NCBI GenBank assembly: GCA_013368375.1
Contig: JAACJP010000030.1
Span: forward strand, 434,001 to 498,000
DNA from: Tricholomella constricta
Taxonomy: Eukaryota > Basidiomycota > Agaricomycetes > Agaricales > Lyophyllaceae
Direction: 5' to 3'
Length of the DNA: 64,000 bases
Shown: positions 18,820-29,748 of the stretch, piece after piece
Numbering within the stretch: the stretch's first letter is position 1
How the letters are laid out: each line of letters begins with the position of its first letter
Notes under the pieces: generated by a model
The model's input: only the letters and a program-made list of their open reading frames with translations
Told to the model about the DNA's origin: nothing
Databases searched by the model: none
Program-made: the position numbers and the translations under genes

Positions 18820-20292
18820 ATGTCTCAAGCTGGGCCGTCCGCTTTCTCTCAGCCATCAACACCCTCCAAGCGAAAGCGACCTCAAGGCAATGACACAACT
18901 TCAGATGAGTCACACCACAAGCGACGAGGTATCATGCCTCCTGGGACTCCGAAGAAGGTCAAGCAAGATGTATAATATCATCTGAAGAAGGATAACATTC
19001 CCGAGGATGCAGCAGGGTTCAAGGTGTGTTATTTTTAGCATTTCTTTCTTTCACAGAATTAGAGCCAATGCGACTTGTGATTTTAGACTGCGCTGGAGAC
19101 CCACATCAGGATTCTACTGGGCGCCATCACCAATATATCTGTCCCTGTGTCTCCCGATGTGCACACCATGACAGTTTTTGAGCAAAGGTTCTCCGACGCT
19201 GCCGCCGTCAATAATCTACTGAAAGGGGGTACAAGCTTCCAACATATCGACCACATGACACTACAGTCACTCAAGGACCTCCGAGCGAAGTGCGCGACGG
19301 ATCCAACATCCAACATTGTTCTAGCCATCACTCGCGTGCCAGAGAATGTGCTTCGACTGATTTTCGGGACCATTCATTCTTTTGGGTTGCCTGCATGGCG
19401 TCCAGATATTCTTGGCGGCACTCCCACCTCTCTTTATAACGGAACACTTGAAACAATCGCGATATGGACCTTTGAACAGGCGGCAGTAACTTTTTCATAC
19501 TCTCATCTGTCGCCAAATCTGCGATATCTTCGGGACACACATCTGGTGCAGAAATTATATAGGAACTTTCTATGGTCATACATGAAGGGTTTGGTGGTCA
19601 AGGAGACGGAAGAGGCTGGGAGTGTGGCACGAGCTGTGGAGGAAAACAAGGCTTATAAGAATCGCCAGGAGGTATGGAGTCCCCAGCTTTGACACTATGT
19701 ATTTTTATTGACATTTTGACAGCTCACGCGGCGCCGAAGCAACTATTTGCGGGACAATGGCTGGAACGACCGCATACAGCGTTCGGCAGGTGACCCCGAG
19801 TGCACGTCCGATCAAGAGACAAATCCGTCGGGACCAGGCTTCCTCATCATGAAGAAGCACGCGCGAAATCAGCATGTCACTGATTTCAACTATACCATGG
19901 ATGAGCGCCGACAGCGTGGAACACCTCTTTTTCGTGGCCAGCGCAAGAATTTGCGAAGAGAAGAACCTCGCATCCCTCACCCCGAAGGTCGAGAGAGTCG
20001 GATCTCGGAGCGCCTACCTCTCCATTGCCCTCTCGATTGGTTCGATGTGGACTTCTTTAACAGCATGGACATCAGATTTCGCGCCATCTATGTCAATGCC
20101 CCCATCGCTCTACCCCTCGCAGAAGATTGCACTGGGTTCGAAGCTATCGCTGAACCTGACTGGAAAAGGATGTCGAAAGAGGCGTTCATGGAGAAATACG
20201 GCAATCGGGTTCGTGCCCAGTATATTTTGCCTACAGAGGAGGAACTAGAGGCTCTAGCTGAGGCCGATGCTGATGCCAATGATGAAGCATGA
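18820..20292 (+). CDS. Unknown fungal protein, three exons
   Basis: The start ATG at 18,820 begins an Ser/Lys-rich N-terminus (KRKRPQGND, basic, possibly nuclear). Exons 18,820-18,969, 19,087-19,671 and 19,723-20,292 are joined in phase 0 and give 434 residues. Intron 1 would use donor GTATAA and acceptor TTTTAG, which removes an in-frame TAA at 18,973. The alternative donor at 19,024 (GTGTGT) keeps that stop and would make the gene broken. Intron 2 is GTATGG...GACAG. Middle and C-terminal parts (KLYRNFLWSYMKGLVVKE, a GPGF motif) resemble a family I recall as multi-copy in Agaricomycetes, of unknown function. No catalytic motif is recognised. Confidence 0.6.
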
Positions 20293-20442
20293 GGTGAATA
20301 ATTCTGGTTTGACTTTCGCTGCTTCGGACTGGCTTCGAGTACGGCTTTTATGACAATCCCCCCTATAGTTTTCATGCCTACATATATGCCTCTCATTGTT
20401 CACTCTATGTTGATATATGATATATGACACATGCCAATATGC

Positions 20443-20820
20443 TTATATATTCTGTGGACTACGAGTCGAGCGCGTAATCACCTTTGATATGACACTGCGT
20501 CCGCCTGCCACCCCTTGTTCGTCTCCAGCGACGCAGCACTGACTACGCGACCGTGTACGCGTATCACACCTCCTCCATGTGACTGGCGCACCCGAGCCCC
20601 AGGATGAGCAGCCCGATGGTGCAGAGTGAGGGCGCCTTGCTGACCTCGACTCTGCTGCGGAACTTGGCGAAGGCGGAGGGAGAGCGAGCGCGCAGAAGTC
20701 CGGGTTGTGCAGGGCTTGGAACCCAGCATGGATGGTCTTGGTGAGGTAGGGCTCGATGCGCACTTTGGACTCGGAGTTGAATTGAACGCGGCTGGCTTCG
20801 GAAGCGGGCTCTTCGATGGC
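20443..20820 (-). pseudogene. Unidentified coding remnant downstream of the ubiquitin-protease fragment
   Basis: Several overlapping minus-strand frames of GC-rich, coding-like sequence, one with VRIEPYLTKTIHAGFQALHN. No single frame continues from the neighbouring fragment. I do not recognise the family. Confidence 0.25.
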
Positions 20821-21640
20821 CTAAGCGCGAAGGCCGATTGGTTGGGGTCCATGAGCACACTCTGCAAGGCTGGGCCGAGGGTTTCCAACTTGTAAGACTG
20901 CTGGTGCCGCCGCCTTGACTGGGATCAGACGATCCAGCGACATCGACATTGGGCTCAACTCCCGGCCTGACGGCGTAACACTCAAGCTCCGTCTCCGCCC
21001 CGCCGCCACGCTCCTCACAATCCTCGGGGCAGGCACCGAACCCACCGAACCCACCGAGCCCACCCCCAAACCCACACCCGCACCCACATTCCCATTCCCA
21101 TTCCCATGCGCACTCCCATTCATCGCCACCCCATTCCCATTCACCCCGCCCTTCTCGCCCTCCTCCCCTTCCCGATTCAACACCCCAAACCCAACCTCAC
21201 TAATCAGCGACCCCACACTCCCATTCAGATCCACTGCACACATCTCCGGCTTCAGCGTCTCCTCCGACCCGTTCCCCGCCATCCTGCCCGCATACATCCC
21301 CGCCTGCGGCAGCACCGCCCGCTTGTAGTACAGCATGAACGCCCCCGCGCCCTCCTGCAGCACCGTCTCAATCCCGCACTCCCGCACCGCGTCGTCGCTG
21401 ATCGGCAGCCACCCGCGCCCTGGACGGCTACGACTACTGCCGTCCTCGTCTACCCACCGATACTGCGGCGCCGCATCGTCGTCGTCCTCCGCGGATTGGG
21501 GCTGGAGTGGTCCCGCGAGACGGGGGGGCGCCCAGGGCAGGTGGCTGCATGGTTTGTGGCGGTAGCAGATATGGTGCCCGAAGGAGTGCTGGTCGTAGTG
21601 GCACACGACGGCGGAGAGGCGGTAGAGCATGTGCGGGTGT
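20821..21640 (-). pseudogene. Ubiquitin-specific protease C-terminal fragment
   Basis: The minus-strand frame reads [18 protein letters not shown], then ICYRHKP, the histidine box of C19 ubiquitin-specific proteases (usually GHYxCYR), and later WLPISDD ... AFMLYYKR, the usual end of the fold. The cysteine box and the first two thirds of the domain are missing, so it cannot be an active enzyme alone. The tail is Gly/Asn-rich and then basic. Upstream the frame runs into an HSP70 fragment, giving a 394-codon chimeric frame (20,821-22,005). It may be a degraded gene end or a fragment captured by a mobile element. Confidence 0.6.
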
Positions 21641-21719
21641 GCGTAGGTGGCAGGCGTGGGCATGGTCGATCGCGGGACGGCGGGCGGGGGTGTGGAGATG
21701 GCAGAGGTGGGGACGACAG

Positions 21720-21955
21720 ACAAGCTGCCGGAGGTGGTGTGATGACAGCGTTGTTGGTGGTGGTGTCGAGGTACGATTCGGCGGTCTCCTTGATCTTGAG
21801 GCACGAATTCCTTCTGCTTGCCGCGGTACTCAACGCAGATGTAAGGCTTGCCCTGCTTGCTGAACACACTGAAGGGGAAGTGCTTCATATCTGACTGTAC
21901 TTCAGCGTCTTCGAATTCACGTCCGATAAGACGCTTTGACCGCACCTTCTGTCGA
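21720..21955 (-). pseudogene. HSP70 ATPase-domain fragment
   Basis: The minus strand encodes [20 protein letters not shown] and [20 protein letters not shown], characteristic of the HSP70 N-terminal domain. It continues in another frame as [20 protein letters not shown]. Between the two a short segment (about 10 residues expected in HSP70) is missing, and the frame changes. Only about 70 codons of HSP70 are present, so it is a truncated remnant. Confidence 0.75.
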
Positions 21956-22049
21956 TTACCTCCCTCTCGTCGATGCAACTGTCGGCTACATGAGCGGTCA
22001 TGCAAAACCCGTCAGCGCGGCCACTCCCCTCGACGGCAGAAGTAGGATA

Positions 22050-22530
22050 GAACGCACCAATCGTGCTGTCACCCTCGCCGTGTCCCCTACTTGCGTAATG
22101 AGTGCACCCACAACTTTTCCATGTTCGTCCCAAGCTGTTCGCGCGTCGAGCAATTCGTCCGTCCGCCAATTTCGTTTTCATTGAGTCGTTGGGGGTGACT
22201 AGGAGGGGATGCACCACGATGGGTAGAAACGAGATGAGTGCAAAGTGAGAGAAGAGGAAAGGAGAGAAGTAGAAGTAAGAACGCACCATTCGTGCTGTCA
22301 CCTGTGCCACATCCAAGCTGTTGATCCGAGCCCTGCCATTCGCACGTTGTTTGTGAGGAATTGAATTGAACGTCGAGAGATTCGTCTGTCCGCCAATCAC
22401 GGTTCTAGCACCAATGTGAGAGAAAAGGAAGGGGAACACACCATTTGTGCCCTCGCCCGCGCCGTGTTCTACCTGCTTAACGAGCGTGCCCACACCTTTT
22501 CCATGTCCGTCATGCCAGATGCCATGTCCA
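22050..22530. repeat. Three degenerate direct repeats
   Basis: Units start at 22,050, 22,279 and 22,434 with GAACGCACCAATCGTGCTG or close variants. Units 1 and 2 also share a GTCCGTCCGCCAAT segment about 110 bp further on, and units 1 and 3 share CACAACTTTTCCATG / CACACCTTTTCCATG. No ORF in this stretch is convincing. Confidence 0.55.
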
Positions 22531-22904
22531 TGGATGCGGTGTGCGTTGTTGTAATTGCTACTGTTGGTGTTGGAGCGTATGTGCCCTCGGCACGGACGAC
22601 GACGACTTCCCAACACTGTCAAGAAAAAAAAAGAGGGCCATGAAATGCTTGATGTCGACGTCGCACTCTGATTCCCAGGGCTCTAAGTCCGCTGGGAACA
22701 CGGCCAGTGGCTCCCACTGTGGAGGCTGGTTCATGGACGCGTCGGAGGAAAGTGAGTCACTGACTGAAAAGTAAAGCACGATGCCACTCACGTGACTATT
22801 AACGGACCGCGGCGCGGACGTACAGTATTTCTGAGTATGAACACTTCACAATCAATTCAAAAAAATTACTCTCACTTCAGGGGGTGCATCTTCAGTTTGA
22901 GAAA

Positions 22905-22928
22905 CGCAGGCCACTAAGGTGGCCTGCG
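22905..22928. repeat. Perfect hairpin palindrome
   Basis: CGCAGGCCAC and GTGGCCTGCG arms (10 bp) around a TAAG loop. It lies just beyond the 3' end of the Tnp2-like ORF (minus), next to a TATATATA run. Confidence 0.7.
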
Positions 22929-22968
22929 ATATATATTTTGAGATCCACCTGGCTACCAATAATAGTAT

Positions 22969-25900
22969 CTACTTACGTCTTCGATTCAGCCCCCAGCAAA
23001 TTGTCAATGTCTCTTTGTCAAGTCCAAATGTTCCTGATGGATTTTTGTACATAGCAAGGTGGCAGATGATATGACGCAGTTCAATAATGAAATTATAAGC
23101 TGATAATTCTGTATCCACAACTTTTGCTTGCAGATTTGAGCATGGTTGAAACATATATGGTGTGTGCCCTGCCTGAGCTGGTGAAAGAGGCCTATGTTGT
23201 CGAATCAAAAGGAATGTCTGCCAAACTCCCTCGAGCGGAAATTTCCAGATTGCTTCAATGTATCCTGTCTCTACTGTGCCTGCTGGAGCTCTTGGAACGT
23301 AGAACTGTATATGACTATTTCCGTTGTGACTGTCATTCTGACTGTACGTGCAGTCTTCAAAATTTATTTGGCGTGGCTGTTGCACCAAAGGTGGAAGAAT
23401 GATTGTACCCTGTGTATATGGAGTCATCTCATATGCAGAGTGATAATCATGTCCAGTCAAGTTCAAATGTTGAAGAAGCATCATATAGTAGCGCAAATCC
23501 AGCCGGTCTGCATTTGCATGAGCCCGTATGATGTCTGCATCACTCAAGATATTGCTTGTCTCTGCTGGGTGCTCCGACATAAGAATCTTAGCTAGTTCAG
23601 CTATAGTGCTGCTCTCAGAGCTACTGTCATGGAGCAGTGCCTCCAAGCGCCCGCGACGAGCCGACTGGCGAAGCATTGTTAACTCCATATGATTTTTATA
23701 ATACAAGTATCAATAGTCAGGAAACATCTTAATAGACTGGTAACTTACAAAGCCTGCGATTTGTTTTAATTCTTCCAAAATCACCATTCATTCTTTCACC
23801 AGGAAACTCACTCAGTAACGATAAAGGGCCCCAGAATTTTAGCAGATCCCTATTGTGCATTGCATAGTGGTGATTGGGCATTGAGCGAAACCCAGGAAAG
23901 AGCTGCTGCATTGATGATCGATACTTGACATAATGATCCAAGTATGCATCTGCTTCTGCATTTGTAACAGAATATGCTGCAATGATATTTGTAGAACAGA
24001 CCAAGTCACAAAAATTCTCAAGTAGCTGTTGCTTGTTATTGCTGTGATTCCACCAGAGCTTGGGTACAATGAGAGGAAAGATGACAGAAAAAAGAACCAG
24101 CAGTTCGTGAGCTTTAAGTTTCCCATGGCTAGCTTCACCAAGGTTAGTTGGTGGCCGCTGAACCCATGTGGGTAACTGGACATCACGGATACAGCCTCTG
24201 ATTGCCTCCAACTCTGTATCAGAGAAATTGAACACATGCTGAGAATTGGTAGAATCCTCTTCCTCACTATCTTCGTCATCATCAGGGGTCAAGAAAACGA
24301 AGTTTGAATTCTGAGTAGGTGTTCCAGGAGTATTAGCATTACTTTCTTGACTGTCCAAGTCCCAAACAAAATCATCATCAACGTTCATTTGGTTCAAGTC
24401 ATCAGTAAGCCCTGATGTACTATGGCTACCTTCAGAGGCAGTGTCAGATACATTAGATACATTCTCTTCCTGTTCCATGTCTGCTATTGCTTTTAGAGCT
24501 GCTTTTGTGCGTCCAATACCCCAAAGCACACGAAGATGATATTGAAGAATACCCTCTAGGAAATTATGCATAAATCCAAGAAGAACATGACGAACTGGAT
24601 CCCAGTAAGGCATATCATGCAGAGGTGTCCAACGAACTCCAGTCTCTCAAGCTAAAGATTCTTTAGCCTTGACAGTTACAAGGTTCCGCCATTCTTCAGC
24701 TTGAGCTCGCACTTCTGCTCCTCTTCTCATTTCCCAATTGAACATGTTCAAATTCTCAACGTCTTTCTTGTTTAATTTGCAGAAGGAGCAGAAAAGAGCA
24801 GCAGAAGCTGATAAGTATCCAGCAACTTTACGTATAGCTTGCAAGTCTGCAATAAGTGGAATGATTCTAGCAGCAACTGAAGCACCATCAGGATGATGAT
24901 GAGTTGAAATTCTTTTTCCAGGAAGGTCCCATTCCATGATCATCTCTCGAACTGAATGCAGAACATGAGAGATTGTCCAAACATTTGGTGCATGAGGTGC
25001 TGGTGTCATGCCAATTATAAATGTATTCTCAGGTCGAAATCTGATAGACAGAGGCAGATTTAGGCAGTACAAGATAATAGCACCACAAGATACTACTTGG
25101 CCTGCAATTTTATTGGTAAATGGATTGAACCAATCAATGTATACAGCAAAGACTAGGTGGTAACAAGATCGTAGAAATCCTCGAAGTGAATGCCAAGCTG
25201 GACTGTCATGGATGTCATACATCCGATCAGGAATAGCAGGATTCTGAAATTTTGCAAATGTTTGCCGCAAGCCATCATCAATCTGAGCACGCTTCAAGAA
25301 GAAAGTGAGCCATGACTCAAATGATTGACTAGTATAAAGGCATTTAGGAACTCGTTGTAGCCCTTCATGAGTGCGGTGCTCAATAAACAGATCAGCACCA
25401 CAGATTTTAGACCTTGGTGACCGCCTCCAGTTACACTGAGCAGGAGTTCCATCAGCAGTGTAATGCTTGAAGCACTGAGGGCAACATATAACACGCAGAA
25501 TCTCAGGCTCAAACTGGCTATGAGAATATACAGTACGAATATCAGATGGAATGCCCAAGCTCTCAGAGATTGCTATATTGACCCCAGAAGAAGCAAGCGC
25601 AGTTTGAATCAGCCCAAGCATAGTCAAGATAATGAATCGGAACGCTTTCAGCAGAATGTTAGCAGTATCTCGACTAGCACCTGCATGGAGAGAGAGCCAA
25701 GCGACGACAAGACAGCATAACTCAAATACCGGTGCAACAACTAATAGGAGTTGAAGTTTGAACAAAGTAAATGGAGTAAAGACATGAAACTCACCTTCCG
25801 TTAGATCCAAGGAAGCTTGAGGTGGTCGGGGCACATTGGTGGTAACGTAAGGAGTAGCTAATACAGTGTGACTAACTGAGGTTTCACCCCTGTTGCGCAA

Positions 25901-26011
25901 TTCATGCGCTCTGCGAGTCTGAGGAGAGACCTTGCGACCAGGTACAGTGCGCCCATGATCTGTACATGTTGTCTTGATACAGCTACTGCAGGTGCAGATA
26001 ACCTTGGCCAT
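22969..26011 (-). pseudogene. Tnp2/CACTA-like transposase gene, interrupted
   Basis: Minus-strand ORFs 26,011-24,647, 24,613-23,729 and 23,706-22,969. A 54-nt intron (25,794-25,741, GTGAGT...TTAG) lies in the first. Motifs such as WFNPFTNKIAGQ, LNLPLSIRFRPENTFI and YWDPVRHVLLGFMHNFLEG fit the Tnp2-like proteins abundant in Agaricomycetes. The N-terminus has a CTCSSC cysteine group. TGA at 24,649-24,647 joins the first two ORFs in frame and is probably CGA to TGA. Consensus donors (GTAAGT) end the second ORF near 23,742 and the third near 22,975; their acceptors are not clear. The family assignment is from memory of conserved strings, so alternatives within DDE-type fungal transposases remain. 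Confidence 0.6.
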
Positions 26012-27961
26012 GGTTATCTGATCTAAAATGAATCAGTGATCAGTGCTGACATGAAAGGGTTGAAGGACTGGATATTTACCAAAATAAGCAGCTGACTACA
26101 TAAATGACAGTCAGACAATAATACTCAGGTAATGTATGAAGGCTTACCTTGGTTTTCACGCTGGTGGTGGAACACTGAGGGAGCAGCAAGCCGCGCGTTG
26201 CGTCCAATTCTCGGCCGAGAATTTGGATTGCCGAGCCGAGCCGAGCCGATTCTGATTGCCGCAACGCATTTGGATCAAGGGCGAGTCGAGTGCCGCGCAA
26301 GTGAACAAAGGCATGTGAGTTTCACATGAGGTGGACTTTGCCCCCGGTGTCATTGCTTACGTTTTCTTTGCACGTGACGTTCAGGTATCCTCAGCCCATT
26401 CTGGTCTGCCATCCTCAGTTGTCTTTTCCTTTCTGCCATGACACTGAGGACATACATATTTCCCTTGTCACTCCTCTTATGTCCCTCGTACTCATAAATG
26501 ATGGCCTGATGGTCTAGAACAGCAGGAACACGAATCCTCAGCGTCTAATCAGAGATAAAGAAGAGCTAAAGATTCGTTATACCTAGAACAGCAGGAACAC
26601 GACTAGAGTACAATGAACAAGTGTGAGAATAAGGAAAGGACTGATAACGAGAGATACATACATCCTCAGCGTCTAATCAGAGATAAAGAAGAGCTGAGGA
26701 TGGGGACGCGACGACGTGGAAGTATATGGAGGGATCATGTGACCGTGTATGTAAGCGATGAAGAAATAGGACTAAGTCCCAACACAACCCCATCGTCAGT
26801 CTTGAGTCGATTGTTACAACTCGATTTGGATCTGCCAGATCCAATGCTCAATCCGGATACCCGACCATTCCTTTGAAGCTCTTCTCGAAAGGCCGGTGAT
26901 GCAAGGTTGAGCGATGTTTGGTGGGACCCGAGAGACCTTGCATAGTGTACTTTCGTCCCAAAGCGAACAACGATTTCAGTTACAGTATTACTGCTGGCTG
27001 TGACATGAAGACAATAGCCGAAATGACCGATGTGATGGCTGGAAGTATCAATTCGCTGGCATTTTCTCTCTTTTTCTTTTCCAGCATGCGTGCGCTGAAA
27101 CGGGAGGAGGTCGATTACTCAGAGCCTGGCAAGTTCGATTCTCCTCGGGTCTCATGAACAGGTTCAGTTTGGGTTCAGTGCAGTCATTCGTTGCTTAATT
27201 TCTTCTCTTTCTTCTTACCACATAGTTGTCGCAGTCCTCACTACCGTGAAGTTAGTAAGTCGCTTTCTCTCTCTAGCTCAAGTCGATTCTGACGCATTTT
27301 TCTAGCTTCCTAAATGTGCAGCAAATGTTATGGCCTACATGTTTGCCGTGTCATATCACGGTCTTGCTGGTCAGAAACGGGTGTAGGGGCCAGGCGGCTG
27401 GGGCAGCGAGAAACCTGCATGGTGTGTTGCTCTTCCTTCTGATGATACTTATCTGATGTGTTACATATCTTATCGAAGGCGACTCTGCACTCCACCGGTA
27501 CTCCTTGCCTATCGAACACAGCAGGCAGCTAACTACCATCCGCCAGCATGTTGGCCACCAACGTAATGTGAACTGGTACCCCCCGCGCTAGGCTATCAAC
27601 ATCTCCTGCCTCCACTTAGGTCCTAAATGCGGAGGCTCCTGCAGTCACAGGCGGTCTGCATGCCGGGAACATATCTGGCAGTGCAACTCGAGGGTGGGTC
27701 GTCGAGAGGGCTGGGCCTCGAACCTACCCAATGTATGACTTGGTAGACAAAACTTGATTTCCGGTAGTGAATTAGGTCCATAGTGTAGCGCTAATGTAGT
27801 GTTCCTTGTAAAGTCAAAGTTTTCTCCGTTCGAAAACAATTTCTCAAGTGTTCGCGATGGTCGAAAGTGACATATTAGAATAGGAAATTTTGTTGTACGA
27901 CGATTGCAAGCTGCACGACAGGTTACCAATAGCTTACTGAAAATTTAAGAGTGTACCTACT
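26012..27961. other. Long non-coding stretch with short direct repeats
   Basis: No convincing gene. 26,231-26,249 has a small GCCGA tandem run. 26,514-26,533 and 26,583-26,602 are copies of CTAGAACAGCAGGAACACGA. 26,534-26,567 and 26,662-26,695 are a 34-bp direct repeat. Scattered ORFs under 95 codons have no family resemblance. Confidence 0.4.
26514..26695. repeat. Interleaved short direct repeats
   Basis: A 20-bp repeat (26,514 and 26,583) and a 34-bp repeat (26,534-26,567 and 26,662-26,695, core CAGCGTCTAATCAGAGATAA). The first copies of both abut each other; the second copies are separated by about 60 bp of unrelated sequence. Confidence 0.7.
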
Positions 27962-28688
27962 TCATTCAGCGCAGTGGGCAAAATGAAGCTTCAGCACGTC
28001 TTCACGGTAAAAGCAGTGACACTTGTCACATTCCTCTACTAAACCCACCCAATCATACTTCGAAATTCCCTCACCATCCAGAAGGCGCTGCAGATTTTCG
28101 GTGGTGTCGTTGATTTGGATAACTTCGGATGACCTGCGGGCCTCAGGGCGAGGTTGCCGTATGGTGGTTCTTGCACGAGAGGGACCAGCAACTGGCTGCG
28201 TCGAGGGCCATGGAGTCGGAGAGCTTGGAATGGAAGAACTGGCAGAGGAGAACGAAGAAAAGGGCGAGGAGTTGCCGAGTCCATCTGAAGAACCCATACG
28301 CTGAAGGCGGAAGCTGTTTTTCTTCGAAAGAGGCTGCAGAGCACTAGGGAGGTACGGGTCTACTAGAACGGTACTGTCAGGTTTGCAGACAAGTAAATAG
28401 GACATCGCAACGCTCACCTTCCGTGATCCTGATGCGCTTTCCTTTGGATGGAGTGGTAGGAGCAACAGGGCGGCCATACGGAAGTGTAATACGAGGGCCA
28501 CTGAGTTGCCTTGCCTTTGTTGGGTCGGGTTCATACGAGCCGAAGTATCCCTCGAAGTAAGGAGTAACCTCGGGGGAGTTAATTGTTGCACGTGTGAGAA
28601 ATGCAAAGGCAACGGCGGCAAGATCAGGTGCTGAAACGATGCCAGCATAAGTATAAGGCGCCGTGGCTACAGCAGAAAGCTCATACAT
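27962..28688 (-). CDS. Unknown small protein with C-terminal zinc-finger-like motif, two exons
   Basis: Exon 1 is 28,688-28,418 and exon 2 is 28,362-27,962, joined by a 55-nt intron with donor GTGAGC and acceptor TTCTAG. This keeps the frame and gives 223 residues. The N-terminus starts MYELSAVATAPYTY. The middle is Ser/Pro-rich. The C-terminus has CDKCHCFYREDVLKLHFAHC, a C-x2-C ... H-x3-C arrangement that could bind zinc. I do not recognise the family. A nearer acceptor (GACAG, 28,375) would break the frame, so the model is favoured by phase. Confidence 0.5.
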
Positions 28689-29748
28689 TTTGCAAGGTGC
28701 ACGTATGTGGACTGCAATAGTCCCCGAATGCGCACATTGTTAAGGTTGACTGCGCAATACTAATTAGTTGATATTTTCAGGTAATTCCGATAATTGACGT
28801 ACCCCTAAAGTCGCACCTGCTTGGCTCGTGGTGGCAAAAAATATAAGCAATGGGTGGTTCCGTTGCAGAGTGGATTATCTGGGTGGAGAGTGGCACATTG
28901 GATGTCATGCCACAAAAGCACTCAAGGAAGAGTCCCCGCTTTTGAAGAAAGCCCCGAACACCAGTGGGAACAATGCGTTGATTGGATTGGGCGCAAACCA
29001 GACTTGGAGAGTGTTGATTAGATATAAAAGATGTAGAAAATGACTGAAAAAAATACATACTATGCCACCTCTACGACTTGGCCAACTTCATGGCTAAAAA
29101 CCAGTATTTCGGTGCTCTTCTGCTGGAGGGCCCTGACTGTTGTATACTGCCCACACTGGGCCTCGTTGACTATCTGAAGTGCCATCAAGGGGTGAGTTAG
29201 CTTGACCATTGAGTGCACACACTGGCCTACCTTTATACCCTCCTTTGAAAATTCCTGGGACATGTCGAAGTCAAGCAGCAGTCAAGGATAAAGCCTGCCC
29301 AGCATATCCAAGGAAAATTAGAACTTCATCCTAACAACAGAAGGGTAGGGCTGTCGCTTCAATGACTGCTCACAAATTTGTTGTTCGCGGATGAAAACTT
29401 AACTTGAGTGAAAACAAAATCCGAAAGCATTTTACGCTGCGCAGGCCTGTTAATCCCGCTGTACTTGCAACATTCAAATAGACTGACCTATAGGATTACA
29501 ACGATGGTGTGCTTGCAGCGGCAAGAAGCAGTCAGGAGGAGCGAAAGGCCGTTTCGGTGTTTAAGTTATGTTGCGATTCAGCTTGTTATGGGTAAACAAC
29601 GTTGTCGGACTGACTTTGTCACAGCCTACCATGACACCAACTTCCTCAATCTATTGGCATCTATTCTGTGCTCCTGCTTGTCGAGAAACTACTCTTTATC
29701 AACTCCCAATAAAATACATGGCATTCAAAATCCCCCTGCCTTGGTCCC
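28689..29748. other. Intergenic stretch
   Basis: About 1 kb between a minus-strand and a plus-strand gene. A minus-strand ORF at 29,060-29,263 (67 codons) has no recognisable family. The last 100 bp should hold the leader of the gene at 29,749. Nothing else is seen. Confidence 0.3.

Noticed and set aside
20915..21894. Plus-strand ORFs of 137 and 262 codons
   Set aside because: They are Pro/Arg-rich shadows of the minus-strand ubiquitin-protease/HSP70 frame.
27110..27160. tRNA T-arm-like segment (GCAAGTTCGATTC)
   Set aside because: No acceptor, D or anticodon stem could be paired around it.
28777..29263. Two small minus-strand ORFs as a spliced gene
   Set aside because: The only intron joining them would be about 18 nt; no family resemblance.
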